From: Aldrovandia affinis
Lineage: Eukaryota > Chordata > Actinopteri > Notacanthiformes > Halosauridae
NCBI GenBank assembly: GCA_029706075.1
Contig: JAINUG010000026.1
Span: 5,722,674-5,786,673 of the forward strand
Length of the DNA stretch: 64,000 bases
Direction: 5' to 3'
The notes beneath the pieces were generated by a model. The model worked only from the letters and a program-made list of their open reading frames with translations, did no database searches and was not told where the DNA came from. Positions 1 to 14,600 of this stretch are shown one piece after another (position 1 is the first letter of the stretch; each line of letters opens with the position of its first letter). The translations under genes and the position numbers were made by a program.

Positions 1-1835
1 AAACAGAGCAGAAATGCTCTGCTTGCACTCGATGAGGTTACTCGCAAAGGATTTCAACATTTCAGGTAGCGATCGGAGGACTAGGTGTTAAAATTCAATG
101 CATTGTCTTTGCACAAGACCGCTCTCTCTTCAATTAGTTTATGATTTGTCTTTTAAGCTACAGTCCTACCTGGGCTTTTCCCATAGCCTGCGATTACAGA
201 TTGTTCGTTTAATCGACAACAGTCAGTTGGTCATGAGGAGGAGTTAATTTCCCTTGTAGCACTTGCTTAAATGAGTTATAGAATGCTGGAAGACAACGCC
301 AATGCGGTTACATTGCATGTAAATAAATAGTTCCTCACCTCTCATACCAGCAGAGGACGTTATAGTACAGCGATTGGCTGAATATTCATGCAAGGTGTTT
401 AACACCGTTCGACTGCTGCTGCAGTCATTTAATTAGCCGAGTTAATTATTTTATTCCAAAATGTTTTGGTCCGGGGTGTGTGTGTGTGTGTGTGTGTGCG
501 CTGGACATTGCATTCTGGATTTATTTTACAGACACGGTATGGATGCAGCGGTAGGAATCACGTTCTGTAGATTAGAACAAAGCAATTGATTTATTGTAGA
601 TTAGAACAAAGCAATAGGTTTGATTGCTAATAATAGTAATTTACTTCTATGAAGAGGAGCATGGCTACGTAGATTAATTATTTCAAGTTATTGTTCACGA
701 TAATTACTTATAATTATTTTGATGATTGTTTTGTACTCATGTCCATATTTGGTAGTTTACGCTCACTTCCTGTATCTCCTGAATTCTGGTTATTAAAAAT
801 ATGTAGGTTCCTCCAATGGCTGTGATTAAGGTATGGTCATTGATTGCATTCCAAAATAAGCAGTTTCAATGGGCTAATGTTGCTGACTAAAAATCCAAAA
901 GTTTCAGTTGCCAGGCACATAAGGACATGACAGATTTGAGTTAGCCTACTGAACAGAATACGACACCATGTGCGAATATTTGTGCCGTGCTGACGTAAAT
1001 TAAAAATGGAACATAATATCATTCCAGCGAGACATTGTCCGAAATTCCCCGCGCACAGAAAGTCTGCACCTTTAAGAAGTACAAGATAAGATGCCTGTTT
1101 TTAGCTCTCGCCTCTCATCATTAAAAATAGCGAGGCGTGTGTGAGAACGCAACAGCTACCTCATATGCTGTGTGGTCGCAAGCAGAAAACTGTACCCCGG
1201 AACGTGTATTCATTTTAGTCTGGTCTTCATCCGGGATTGCTTAGCTCTTAATGTAATCTAGTCCGTTTGGTATCGTTTCGTCCCATGTTTCCTTCAAACG
1301 GACCGCTCAGATAAAATAGCCTACAATAGCCAAGAAGCTGGTTTATCAATAACTGAAGTCGGTCCTCCCGTTTTGTTCTCTTTTTTGGGAGCTGAAAATA
1401 TATTTGGATTTTATAATGGCGGATTAACTAGAAGACAAATGTTTTTGAAACAGTAAATGAGACGCTTTATTGGTCGGCTATATTTTGATCACATCAAGAA
1501 TGCAACATGTGTGCTACAAATATGTTTGTCGGCAATAGACGTGGGTAATACATTTTTGAACCATACCGCACTCGATTAGTCACAATCCAGGAAGAGATCC
1601 AACGGATGTACCAAAATGACCTAACTCCAAGACAAAAATCTAACGGTTACTTCACATCTGATTTAGCCAGTTGAAACAGAAATATACATTTTTCATTTTT
1701 AGTCTTCCTTCAACATCTTCGTCGGAAGAGTCAATAACTCTGAAACCGTTTTGAATCTTTGTCAATGTAGATAATTAGCTGGCTTGATTGATCATATTTT
1801 TGCATTTAATAATACGATTTAAAATACATTTGGTA
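1..1835. other. Upstream region of lrrfip1, no gene seen
   Basis: AT-rich DNA with a short GT run near 478-500 and a 29-bp-spaced direct duplication at about 566-614. No ORF here resembles a known protein. The 5' untranslated exon and promoter of lrrfip1 probably lie here or further left, but I could not pick a transcription start or a convincing first-exon donor. Confidence 0.5.
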
Positions 1836-1879
1836 TATTTCAGTTTGGATTGGAGATAAGTACAAGTAGAAATCTAAAT

Positions 1880-1969
1880 ATGGGAACTCAGGGTACAGGA
1901 AGAAAAAGAATTCCAAACAGGGAGAGACTGACGGCTGAAGATGATGCCTTAAATCAAATAGCAAGAGAG
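1880..1969 (+). CDS. lrrfip1: lrrfip1 exon A: start codon and N-terminus
   Basis: Thirty codons from ATG 1880 to the donor GTAAGT at 1970. The peptide [20 protein letters not shown] plus [10 protein letters not shown] matches the N-terminus of the long LRRFIP1 isoforms. An open frame runs upstream to 1850, but with no ATG, so 1880 is the start. A TTTCAG at 1838-1843 could be the acceptor of this exon, which would put the 5' UTR start in an earlier, unseen exon. The exon ends in phase 0. Confidence 0.9.
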
Positions 1970-4900
1970 GTAAGTCTCGAGGAGATAGCTCCGGCTTGTG
2001 TTGTCATATTGCGCAAAATGCTCGCTGCGCTGTTATCTGAGTGTTCGGGGGTAATTTATTCAACCATTAATACAGACCTAAGAATCGACGCTCTTGAATG
2101 TATTTAGCGCCCCATTTCACGTGTGTCTACGTTCTTTTGAAGGTACTCTGCAGTAAAGATATTGCTTGATGCATTGCCTATACATTATGCGCACCCCCTA
2201 GAAAAAAACAGCGTGGCAGCGTTCTATCTTCTATTCACAAGAATACAAGTGTAAGAATGGTTGAGTTTGTCAAAGCTAGTTAGAAAAACATGAAGCGTTA
2301 TCTCAACTGGCATACAATGATGCATTGTGTGCAATAGAGAGGCAGATCATTGTCTTAGCTTGACCTACATGATTGTGCATGTATATTGAAATGATCGAGG
2401 ATAAATCAAAATCAATGGGGCGTTTGTTTCGGCATTTCTTTGGCGAATTCTGGGCAGACTCAATTTATGATTCTGCACATGTAGCCTAGATGGCACGTCG
2501 CAGATGACAACATTGCTGTAGAAATCATATTGGATGGACAGGGTCAGGCACCTCGTGATACAGCATTATTTGTGGTAGCTAGCTATAGCCGCTACGTATT
2601 CACTTGCAAAAGCGAATGTGTAATTCAACGACAGGAGAAAACGAGAATCCACAGGCGACTGGGGTCAGAATGACGATGTTTTTATAATTATAATCAATAT
2701 TCCTACCACATGTAATGCCTCAGTTGCTAGAGTCCACCTCCAGTGGTTCCTGCTATTTAAAAAAAAAAATCTACATTAAAGCACCGAATGTCAGTGGAAG
2801 CAACGGTTGCCTCTTTTCGTGAATCTGTAACACAGTCATTTCACGTGTGTTCACTTGTACATAACTCTGTAGCCAAGACAGAAATGTGACCACACTGAAT
2901 TATCGTCACAGCCGCGCCGTCTGACAGGTGCCTTCCATCGTGTTCAGACAGGTTGTCCTTGTCAGCAACCTCTCCCTACGTTTCATAATCTCTTGAGTTT
3001 TGTGTCATTTTTCATCAGGGCCTCCAAGTAAATCTTCAAGCCTCTGCTTGAGATTTTGTAAGGGATAAATCTTGTCTATGTAGTGTCGGAGTTATACTTA
3101 GTATTGGTTTTTAATAGTCTGTTGCTCTAGCCTTGTGACAGACAGGGTTTTGGCCTAGTCTCTAAAATGAAAAATACATTTACCAAATATGAACTCGCAT
3201 GGACTGTACCTCCAAGCAAAATATCCTGTGTATGTATACCATTTATGATGACAGACTCCCAGATTTCATCAAATAACATAAGCCTTTTGGGTAAACAAAC
3301 TCACAGTGAGTGTTTTGCACAAGCTTCAACTGGCACATTTAGCCAGGAGCGATAAGGTCTTACTCAGAATTTGGGATCACTGACAGCAGAGCGATATCAC
3401 AACAGAGATTTGAGTGTGAAGTACAGAACAACTTTCTATTAGGCCGACTTTATATATTATACTACAGAACAGTATATATTTTTTTGTTGAAAAAAGCCTT
3501 TGCTCAAAATATTCACCCTCAGGTTGGACCTTCTGATGTAAACAGTACTTTCTAATGTGTTGTGCTGTCTTAGTGTTAGATACATTATGAGCTCATCTAT
3601 CTGCGGGTGTTTGTTTATGACAGGGGGAAAAAACGGGCCATTCAAAAACATCCCAAATAACATGATGTTCCAAAATATTTATATACCATTGCAACACTTT
3701 TGTTCAGATTTGTGGCATTGTTTCTTTTCAAATGCCTTGGTGATAATGATAATCTGGGACCAGTCAACCAAGTTTGAACCAAATCTTAGAGAGGATAAGC
3801 ATTTCCTTGAAAGCATTGCAGGTTACGGCAAATTAACTGGTTATGTTTGTAATGGTATTTTCTTAAAACATGTTTCCTTATCTGGACTGCTGTGTACTGC
3901 AGTTCTCTTACACATTGGCTAAAATCAGTCCTTTGAATGAAATGTTGTTTTTGGAACCAATTTAATGAAAGGTTTGACTGAAAAAGTTAATGGTTTCCAC
4001 TTGAGTAAGTTTCTGTCAAAAAATGAGTAGAACTGGCAAGCCCCTCATCCGTCCCTCCCATGGGTCTGCATATGAAAGTGGAGGTGCAGTTCTGGGGTCA
4101 GTTTTACATCACACGGCGTATCGGCCCAGGATCCTGTTCTGGCTACTGGAGCTTGGACAGGCTGAAAAATGAGTGAATTCAAAAACAGAATCTCCACTAT
4201 AGCTGCCAGGGGTTATAGAATTTACTCTAAACAAAGTCAATAAGAAGCTGGTGTCTTGGGTTTAACCTAATAAGCTGTCTGCTAATTCTTTAATTTACCT
4301 CATTAGCATTGGGAATGGAGGGTACTGGAGGGAGAGGATGTGCCTTCCCACAGATTTTTTTAGGTTTAAAAATTGTGTGTTTCCAAATGGGATGGTGGCA
4401 AAACTGTCACATCAAGGCTGCGATCGTTATTTATGAAATCTAGAAATGCTGGTGTCAAAAAAGATGTCCCACTTCCTTTAAGGACTAGAGCAGTCCCCAT
4501 CACACAGCACAACCTAATTTACACATACCCTCTTGACACTACTGTTGCTGCTCTAGCTTTAGCACGGTGCAGGTTGGCGCCCTGTCGTTGTTTAACGTGC
4601 AGATGACAAAACACTGCTCTCCTCGAAAGGAAGTGTGTTTGCGGAGTCTTGCTCAAGCGAGAGAGGAGATGGGTTCCGGGCCAGAGGAGGAAGGGGCCAA
4701 CGGAAGGAGCACTGGGTTGCATGAGCAGAAGTCGCGAAGACGGATGTTGCAGCCAGCACGATTTGCATTTTGGCCTCGTGTGCCAACACCCCTGAGCTAT
4801 TTCGCTGTCTATTCACGCTGACTCCGGCAGGCCGCAGCCGGGTTGCTGTGGTTTGGCCGCGTCGTACCGCGCCGCCAAGAGCTCTGTGTGAGCTGTCCCT

Positions 4901-7900
4901 TTAATTGAGGGGGGGGGGGGTGGGTTGGGTGGTGCCTGATGCCTGATGCTGCCGAACGTCTGACAGCCCGGTATGCCGATCCTGATGAGTTGGGAGAATC
5001 TGCGACGGGAGCTGTAAAAATAGAAACGCCTTAAAGATCAGCTGGTGTTGCACCCTGCTTGTGAACCAGGCCCCAGATGGTGTGTGTGTGGGGGGTTGTG
5101 GCAACTTCTTCACCTGGGAAAGTTCAACACAAGGAAAAAACCTTTTCATGCCATGCTAACAAGAGGGTGAATGTTCACTCGGGCCTGTACTGTTGGGATT
5201 TGATGGCTGTTGTGTGATTGTGCTGTTTTTTTAACTGCAAATGGCTCCCATTTCTAGGTGGTCTGTGGAGTCGTAAGGTGAGGCTTCGGTGATGCCCCAT
5301 TGCCTTTACGGCGGTCTGCGGGAGATGCATTTGTGCAGCAGTAAAGGTGTGCTGGGGCTCAGGCCTTTCACCGCAGAGCATATACAGGTATCTGAACAGG
5401 AACACATCCATGCCTCTGACACCATTTGAACCGTGATCTATAGAGCACTCATCTGGAAAGCATTTCCTGTCTAGGCAGAGGAAAGACCCACTCATGGAAG
5501 GTTTACTCCAAATGCCATCTGGGCAAAGATCTTTTCTTCTTTTTTCCACTTAATGAATGCTGTCTAGCATTCATACCTTTGTGTTACTAAATATAAGATG
5601 CATATAACCAAACAGACCACGAAAGTCATTCGAAACAGGAAGTAACCGATTTGTTCCTAAAACAGAGTTCACTTCAACAAGTATTTCTTTATATTGGGTA
5701 TATATTTCTACAGCTGTGTGTTGTGCTGAAGGCGTCCATGTTTTTCTGAAACTGTGGGCCCCTGGAATCGTCTGTGCTTGCTGGAAATGGCTGAGGTCGC
5801 TTCTCTCCCTGTACACTTCCGTCCCTCTGACAGGATATGAATAGACTGGGGGGGGCCTCACTCTTAAATCTCACGGTTGCTACGAAGAAGTGAGGGCTAG
5901 ACTCCCTGACGCACTCTAGGTATCGCCCTAGAAGCGATCACCCACCCCGAAGCGGGCCATCAAATGACACCACTGAGAACTTTCCAGAACTTTTTATGAA
6001 CATATTTCCTCCATTCCTTTCTCTGGGTGTGGGTAAGCAATGTTTTTGTGCATGCGTTAGAATAGCTCATTCATTATAATCCAGTACACAAAAATTTCAA
6101 CGTTTTAATGAATTCCTATGCTTCTGTTAGCTACTGTTGATCTGTTCGCGTGACCTTGAAAAATAATTTGGAATTTCATTATTTCCTGAGTTTACCCTCA
6201 GAAAGGCTGTCCATGTTCTGGGTTGTGAACAGGTTTTCCTGCACGTGGCTCCTCCTGTCCAATGTATTTGAGACAGGGTGGGGGGCTGGATAATCTCCAT
6301 CAGGCTCATCGATCGAGGTCAGTGCTGTCTGCCACTGACCTCCTTCTCCTCTAATGGGCTAAGTCATCTTTACCGAAGATCGCACACCATAGATAGACCA
6401 GCCTACATAGTTTCTTCACACAGCGAAAGCCGTATGGGCCTTTCCAACTAGCCACAGAAATGAGTACCGGCCTGCATAAGGGGCTGGCGGATACCACTCC
6501 CAGCTGCTACGCTTGTATGGCTCCAAAACATGGCTCGCCTGCAACAGTTTGTTAACGACAGCCAAGATTTTCGCAATGTGCATCCATGCCGGAATCCTGC
6601 AACGCCAACAATTTCAAGGTGGGGTCGTGGATTGGTCCCAGGAGTACTGATGGTAAGGCAGACCCTTGTAAGATAGAGATCAAAAAGTGGGGCGAACGAA
6701 ATCTGACCAAGTTGCGTGACTATAATGGAATGCAACTTAATATTGTCTTGTTGGTTGTCTTTGTCCTTTTAAACCCTGTCTCGGGCAGTACGCTGGTCAA
6801 AAATCCTTTACAGAAAATGAATGGGAACCTTTCCAAGAACTTCCATGAATGTCCAGGGTACTTTTGGTCTTCCGTGTTACTGAAACGATTTTGTTCCATT
6901 AATGCCACGGATATAATATGTATCACAAGCTTCAGTATGTGTTGGAAAGAGCCAGTGCTAGTTGGGGGATTTCAAATGTTAGTGTTGTTCTAAGAAAGGG
7001 ATACTGAAATGGACACTGCTCTGCACTGAACTGGGACCTCAACAGCTAGGGGTGTGTGTTGCGATTAATCTGACATCTGAATATTCAGAGATCAAATATG
7101 GCTCTCAAAATTGAATATTCAAACAACAAAATCCCCAGTCCTTTATAAGGAATGGCTAGCTGCTCTTCAAAGAGTGCACCAATTCACACTTTCAAAGCAA
7201 GCGGATTAAATTAATAAGATTCAGTGAATTATTTTGTGCAGATCTCTCTTTCGGAAAGATTAATGAGAAAGAATACAGCTGGATTTTACTTGTTAATTGT
7301 TAAGTATTCAAATATGGATCTAAGTGATCTCACAGTGGTCTGTGATGTCACGGTGGAGAATTTACTGTAGGTAGTTTCATTCCGCCTGCGGGCCCCTCGT
7401 ACAACGGCTGAATTTTCTCAAGCGGTCGACTCCCACAGATCTGCAGAGTTCTCTGACCGGCTCGCTCCCTCTTTGTCTTGGAGACGGCGAGATGGTGGAA
7501 AGTGGCCCTGAGGGTTAAATGTTAGGACGTCCCATCATTCAAGAACGGGCCACGTTCCACTCCGTGTGCTTCATTAGAGGAGGCTTGTGACTTTTGCGAG
7601 CGAGTTGTTATTGCTCCGTTCTCCCCCCCCCCCCCCGCATATGGCCACTGAGGCCTCACCCTGCCGCGGGCAGTTTCTGCTGCCAGGAGCGCTGTTTAAC
7701 GGTAGCTTGTAAACATTTTGTCATTCTCGGTTGCTTTTGAAGGCGGTGGTTCCGTTTTTTTTTTTTTAAACCTCTCATTTCATCATCACAGAAGAGCTTT
7801 TATTAATTCCAGGAGTGAAAAGGGGGCCTGAACAAGAAGAGCTCCACTCTACACAGGTGTTAGATTTTAAAATATGACAGGCCACCTGATATAAGACAGC

Positions 7901-10900
7901 AGACGAGCTCATTCGTTTGCGGCTTAGGAGATTACCGTGGGTGCGGTGTAAGCAGGGAATTCTAGTGCCTTGGATAAACAAGACTGTCACCTAAGACCAG
8001 GAGTGAAGGGTTAGAATTACAGTCTGTGACGTCTCCGTCTGTGACGTCTCCATCAGTGCACCAAATCGTCGCTCATGTGGCCAGTTGTGTTTGATGATGG
8101 GCATAAGTATTTGTGTGTGCGTGCGTGTGTGTGTTTGTGAGTCTTTGTGTGTGTGTATTTGTTTTGCATGCCTGAGATGAGAGCAGTGACAGAGAGCTTG
8201 TGTCAGCTCCACAGTCATCTCCATAATGACCATGGCAGAGGTGAATGAATGTGACCGGGGGACTGCTTGCTTATGATCGTGATGGAGGGCATAATTTGCA
8301 GAGCTCGTATGAGCGGATGAGCGCACCAGGTCCGTGGTAAGGCCTCCCCTGCTTGCCCATTCATCGTTCGAAGACCGTGCTGTCTAGCTAGTGGTGAAGC
8401 ATTGTTCAGGACACCGGCTGTGGTATTATGTGGTAAATGGGCCTACTTCCACTCAACTCGCCTGATACTCGGGGTCGGGGCCAATCTACCCATCGTAGAT
8501 GTGATTGGGCGCCGCACTGTCGGACTTCGTATAAAAAACCCTCCTGCTTCACTCAAGCACAGCTGAACCACAGCTAAGGCAGGTCAGTGGAAAGCACAGC
8601 TTAACTGTCACTCTATAGCAGCAGGGAGCCATCAAGCTCTGTAATGCGTGGCAGTAATCTGCACCCTCTCCAACAGTGCCGTTCCGTCAGTTGAATAAAT
8701 AAACGAGCGGTGCCCAGTGTGTTAATATGACGGTACAAGCGAAGGAATGCACTCTCTATTATTATTATTTTTGGACATTCTGATGACGTGCTGAGCAACT
8801 GGGCTCTGTAAATCAGCCTCCAGATTGGATAACAAATAAATGATACAAATTATGGCAATAAGAAAATAAATAATTTCCATTTTTATTCATTACAAAACAA
8901 ACCGTGAGGTTGAAATACACCAAGCCATGGCCTCTGTCCTCTTCCCCCTCCTGCTCTTCCCAGCATCTCACACATTGTGCTTGGAGTTCATTAGTGATGT
9001 TTTTTTGGGTGTTTTTCCCCCTGTTCCTTTGGGCTTCATGTGAGCAGGGATTGGCTTTTTGAATCCTTTTCCTCTCTGGATTGTTTTGAAATGGGGATAT
9101 GTCCGGTGGGTGGAGACTGGAGTCCTCGGGGGTTGCTTGCCTGTGGACTAATAAGGAAGGAACAGCTTGGTAGGGAGGGGGTGGGGCTTGTGGTGGGGGG
9201 AGGGGACAGACTTTTGAGGGGTGACAGCAGTGAATGATGGCATTAGAGGAGAGGAGGGGAGGGGATGGGAGGGGGGCGGGGACTGCACGGGGCTGACAGC
9301 TGTTCCTTTTCTGTGGGCCGCTGTCCTCTACCAACAGGCGCAAACAAAAATAAATTTACAACTGGCCCTCCCAACCCCACTGTGAAAGTGGGGCACAGGC
9401 CATTCGTTGAAAGCTTCCTGCCCCCCTCATTTAATCGGCTTCCTCGTCAGCATCGTAAGGTTTAGATAGAGGCGCTTATTTAACGCAAAACTGCAGCACT
9501 GTACATAGCACATATTAGCCTTATTTGTGAATTTATCAGAGTCAGAATGTTCTATTTGGTTCAATTTGCGATAGTCTGTGTATGCCCTGGAATACTAAAA
9601 AGTTAGCTAGCTGTTAGCTATTTGACTGACCTATTAAACCAAACACCCAGTTTAGTTTAAGTAATGCTGATTTCGTGTTGGGAGGTGTGGAGGTTTCGCT
9701 GTCCAATAGTCAGAAGGAAAATTGATGTTGAAGTTGTCATCCTAATTTCTTGCCATCACTGATGTGGTGCTCCAGTATTTGAATAACTGTCACATTACAC
9801 ATACCCACCAGCACTTTCACACAAGTAATGCTTATTTCTCCGTCCATGTGATTTGCATAAAACCTGACATGGAACTCCCCAAAGACTCTTGAGTGTCTGT
9901 CAGACAACGAGGAATGAGGAACTGACTAAGCCTCAAATTAAGTTGCCTGGTGGAGCAAGGCATGCGGGTGAAGCCGAGCGTATCTCAGGATCTGGGCGTT
10001 TAGAGGGGATTAGTCTGGGGCTGTGGGGCAGGGTGAGGCCCCCCATAATCTCACTGTGTCAAGGAGGCGACAGTGTGCCCTCATTGACATCTCCATTATT
10101 TTGCCTCTTTTATCGCCCTGTCACTTATTGGTCTGTTTGATTGGGAAACACTCTAATCCTCAATGGCAGTGGGATGAGCACGACCACAAAATCCACAGTC
10201 CACAATCCACTACCCAACGTGCACACAGCCAGAGTGCACTCTTGTGTGCATTCATATTCACTCCCGTACGCACCAATGCACACATGCGCACGCACTGACC
10301 ACAGGGTAGGAAACTGCGCCAGTCCGTAGCAGTTTGAGCCATTGCAGGTGTTACTAGGTAAGAATTCTGAGTGGTAGCCACCTGGACTGGTGGCATTGGT
10401 GTGGGAGTGCTATTTCCATCCCTTGAATTCATACAAGCATAATGGCCATACCGTCACCCAGGCAGTGTGGGTTACAGTTGGTGGGATTGTCTCCTCTCAT
10501 TGCGCACCAGCGCCCCCTGTCTGCAGTCTGCCTGGTGCACATCAGGTGCACATGCAGCCCCCCCCCCACCTGATGCAATGATTGCACTGCGCAGTGAAAA
10601 GAGGCGGCAGCTGGCATGACACATTTCAGAGGAGACTCGTGCTTGTCTGAGCTCTCCCAAATCAACCGAGGACAAGTCTGTAAACACCTGCCATTCCAAA
10701 TTGTGAGAAGACAGGAAAATCTGGGTTAAAAATGGGTTACAAAAAAGGTGTGTCATTCAGATGTGCACATCCTGCCATTGTAACAGTGCCTCAGTCCGTC
10801 CCGCTCTTGCCAAACTCAGACTGTGCCTTAGCACTTCAAACACACGCACGCGCACACACACAGACACACACACCACAGGTGAACGAGGCCCCTGAACAGG

Positions 10901-11555
10901 GAAGTGGAGGTTTTGCGCCTGTTGACGTCACCAGGCTCGCTGAAGCGTTCCGAGATGGCTATCGTGAACACTTTCCTGTTTGCTCAGTGTTTCTTTGGGT
11001 TTGACCTGTGTGTGGCAGAGCGTAGTCACACACCAGTAAATTAAAACCAGCTGCAGAGAGATCAGGAAGATGCTGCTCAGGCCGGCAAAGCCTATTTGGC
11101 TTTACTTTTTTTTGCACATTTGCCTGTCTACAATTTTCATTTTTAGTAAGTGGTACACGCATCGACCATGTGTGTTTTTCAACTGTTGAAATTTGATAGT
11201 CAGTTGTATGGAGAATTGAAAAAGTCAGTTCATGTGAAGAAACACTTGAATGGCCTTTGAGTTTCTCTTGAGTTTATTTTTCCTAGCAGTGAGGAGACTT
11301 CGCTGGCTTCCCTGTGGAGCTGCTCCTTTTCTGTCCCAGAGAAAATAAAAAACTTTTTACGCACTGGTGCTATATGCGTGGGTAAGTGTCCACAGAAAGT
11401 GACCTCAGTGTTGCAAAGTACTTTGGTGAACAAGGGCAGGGAAACTGATGGACTGACCTGTCCACTATGACTGGCTCAGACCTTTTTATTAAGCTCTAAG
11501 AAACTCAAAGGCCACTCATGTGGACAGCTTTAGAGTGTGTGTGTGTGTGTATGTA

Positions 11556-11603
<48 letters not shown>

Positions 11604-14600
11604 TGAGAGTGAGAGAGAGAGAGCCAGAGGCAGGTGCTCCCCAGTGTCGATGCACAAAGAATTAAGTCCACTGGGCTAATGCTGCTTTAGAATAGTTTAG
11701 AATAGTTTTTAGCCTCTGCTGTAGGCTGTATATTTTTTTCTATATTGTGTGTATCGCTGTTTCTACTTTGGGACTGCCCTGCCTAGGGGGTGGGGGAAGA
11801 GGAACAGTATAGCCAGGCTTTCTGAATGCCTGTGGCTCTTGTTAGTACACCAATATGGCGGAGTCCATTACAGCCGCTGGAGGGCTTTAAGTGGAGCAGG
11901 GCTTAGCTGGGGTAGCCCTGTCTTCATGATTGTGTTTCAAGTAGGTCCTAATGATACCGAGCGCCGGACTCCCAGGGGGCCCTTATCAAAATGGGCAAAA
12001 ATATTTAGAGTTTTCATAAATGACACATTTCCGAAGTTCTAATAAGTTAAAACGGTTGTACCGACAACACTGTATGGGCCGCTGCTTGAAGGACAAAGGC
12101 CCACAACTGCTACGCCACACTGCTGGCTGATTTGAATTGCATTACACAGATGACACAATCCCAGTGCTGAATGGGTTTAGTTGCGTTGTTGAATTGTCCA
12201 GTTAAGTAACGCGTTTTGGTTCTTGCTTGGAGGAACAGAGTGTGCTGGAGATAAGGGTCAATGATTAAGTTTGGGGCACCAGGCCTGTACACAGAACTGG
12301 GGTTTCCTGATGTCCCGTCTCTGCAGAAGTTAACTTCTCTTCTCTATTTCATTTTGTAACACCCCCCCGTGACACACACACACACACACACATCTTTCAG
12401 TCCCTCACACATATACACTCTCTCAGTGGTGATTGTAGACCCTATTTAGAGGGGCTTTAACCCCCCTGTCTTTCACCTCAGCCCCCCTGAAAATGTTTAG
12501 TCATTTTTCTAAAAAACATTTTTACTTTATATTTATTTTTAAAAATACCACAGATAGAGAGTGGTATTTCAATGTTGAGAGCGACCACCATTGTGGTGTT
12601 TTTGTTTTGGGGAATGTAACAGTAAATTAATTTAAAGATTTAGGCTTCTGCTTTGCATGTGTACATCTCACATTCTCATTGGGGGCTGAGAATGTGAGAT
12701 GTACACATAAAAGGTCAAATCCTAGAATCGCCCCTGCACTCTCTACATACATATAACTGTCTCTCTTCCCCTTTCTCTATCTCACAAATACACACATGCA
12801 TACACTCTCTATCTCTTTTACACATATTCTTGTATGCTGCACTTCCTACTGAAAAGCTGCTGCTGTGTGTATATCAGGTCCTGTGCAGTGGTCCTGTCAT
12901 CCCCTTCCCTTTGACATTACAAAGCTGTAAATGACCAAATCCAATTTAAGCACAAATTTGGTATACACGCTGCAGAGTGCAAGCAGAGTGAATGTGATTC
13001 ACAACTGAACTATGACCTATCAAACCCCAAAGCTTAATAAAAGGGTCTGAGCCCGTCAGTCACAGTGCACAGTTGAGTTCATCAGTTTGCCTGCCCTTGT
13101 TCACCAAAGTACGTCACAACACTGAAGTCACTTCCTTTGGACACTTACCCACACATACAGCACCAGTGTTGTAAAAATCAAGCCTTTTCTTTTCTCTGGG
13201 ACAAAAGGAGCAGTTCCACAGGGAAGCCAGACCGCACCGCTGGGAAAAAGATTGAAAACATCTGGGCGGCGAGGCGATGCTGTTTTTAGCTCAGTGACTC
13301 TTTTTGGGCGGGAGTCTATTCGCCAACCGTCATGGGCTCTCGGCCCGGGTAAACGGTAGCGGCCCAACCAGCGGCTTATTTTTACAGGGCCAAACGGGGG
13401 GGAAAGTTAGTCACAAAAAATGTGGCTTTTGCCTGGAGCGTGGAGAGGAGGGAGGCGGCGGGAAAGATGAAACCAGGAGTCGTCTTTGTTCCACATTTGT
13501 GAGCGATTAAAACCGGGACCCTGGGGGGTGGGTTCGCGGCTGGCACAGAAAAGCGGCGAAGTCGTCCGCCCACCGTTCAGGGGTGTCCAGTTTCGTATCG
13601 CCTCTTCGTGCTGTGTGGCTAGTGTGTCGCAGTGTCAGAGACATCAGCCGCATCGCACGCTCATAACTTCTCTCGCTGTGGCAGCCCTGCTGTCAGGGCA
13701 GCTCCTGTTACCCGGGTGGGTTTAAGTGAACCAAATTCCCTCCAGCGGGGGTTTGTGTTGGAACCTGCATTCTTGCATGTATGCCATAAGTCAGAGGGTG
13801 GCGGTGTGGCAAAGTGGTTCTAAACAGAAGGCTCTTGGTTTGATTCCCAGATGAGGCACAGTCACAGCATCTTTGAGCAAGGTGTATAACCTGCAGAAGT
13901 TCTGCAGCATGGATAGAAAATACTGCATTGTAATATACAGGCGACTGCCAAAATATAGGAACCACCAGCACAGTGTCTTAAAAGGACATTGGCCCTACTC
14001 GAGAACAGTTTCAATGCGCCTTGGCATAGATTCTACAAGTTCCCAGAACTCTGCTGGAGGTATGCAACACCATTCTTCCACGAGAAATTCCATCATTTTG
14101 TCCTTTGTTGATGGTGATGGAAAATGCTGTCTTAGACGCTGCTCCAGAATTCCCAATAGGTGTGTTATGATCTGGTGACTGAGACGGCCATGGCATATGG
14201 TTTACATTGTTTTCATGCTCATCAAGAAATTCAGTGACCACTCATGCCCTGTGGATGGGGCAGTGTCATCCTGGAAGAGACCACTCCCATCAGGATAGAA
14301 ATGCTTCACCATAGGATGAAGATGATCAAACAGAAGGGTTTTGTATTTATTGGCATTTATCTTTCCCTCTAAGGGTTGAGTGGACCTAAACCTGGAAAAG
14401 GCACCCCACGCCATAACAGAACTGCCAGAACCCTTCATATACTTTAGAGGTTCCTTTATTTTGGACAGAAATGCTCCAGAAATGGAGCAACCATCTCCAT
14501 GAGACGAGTAAGGTAAGTCCAGTTGCACTGCAGTGCCTCCCTCTGGGTAGCAACAAAAGCAATACCAAACTTGCAACTCAAACAACTAACTTCCAAAAAA

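Noticed and set aside
1850..1879. Ten codons upstream of ATG 1880 in frame
   Set aside because: No ATG among them; probably 5' UTR after a TTTCAG acceptor.
4592..5870. Several 80-120 codon frames in 4.5-5.9 kb
   Set aside because: No resemblance to known proteins, no splice support; expected by chance in moderately GC-rich intron.
8500..8600. Promoter with inverted CCAAT and TATAAAAAA near 8529
   Set aside because: Spacing is attractive, but no exon or donor follows that links to any coding sequence.
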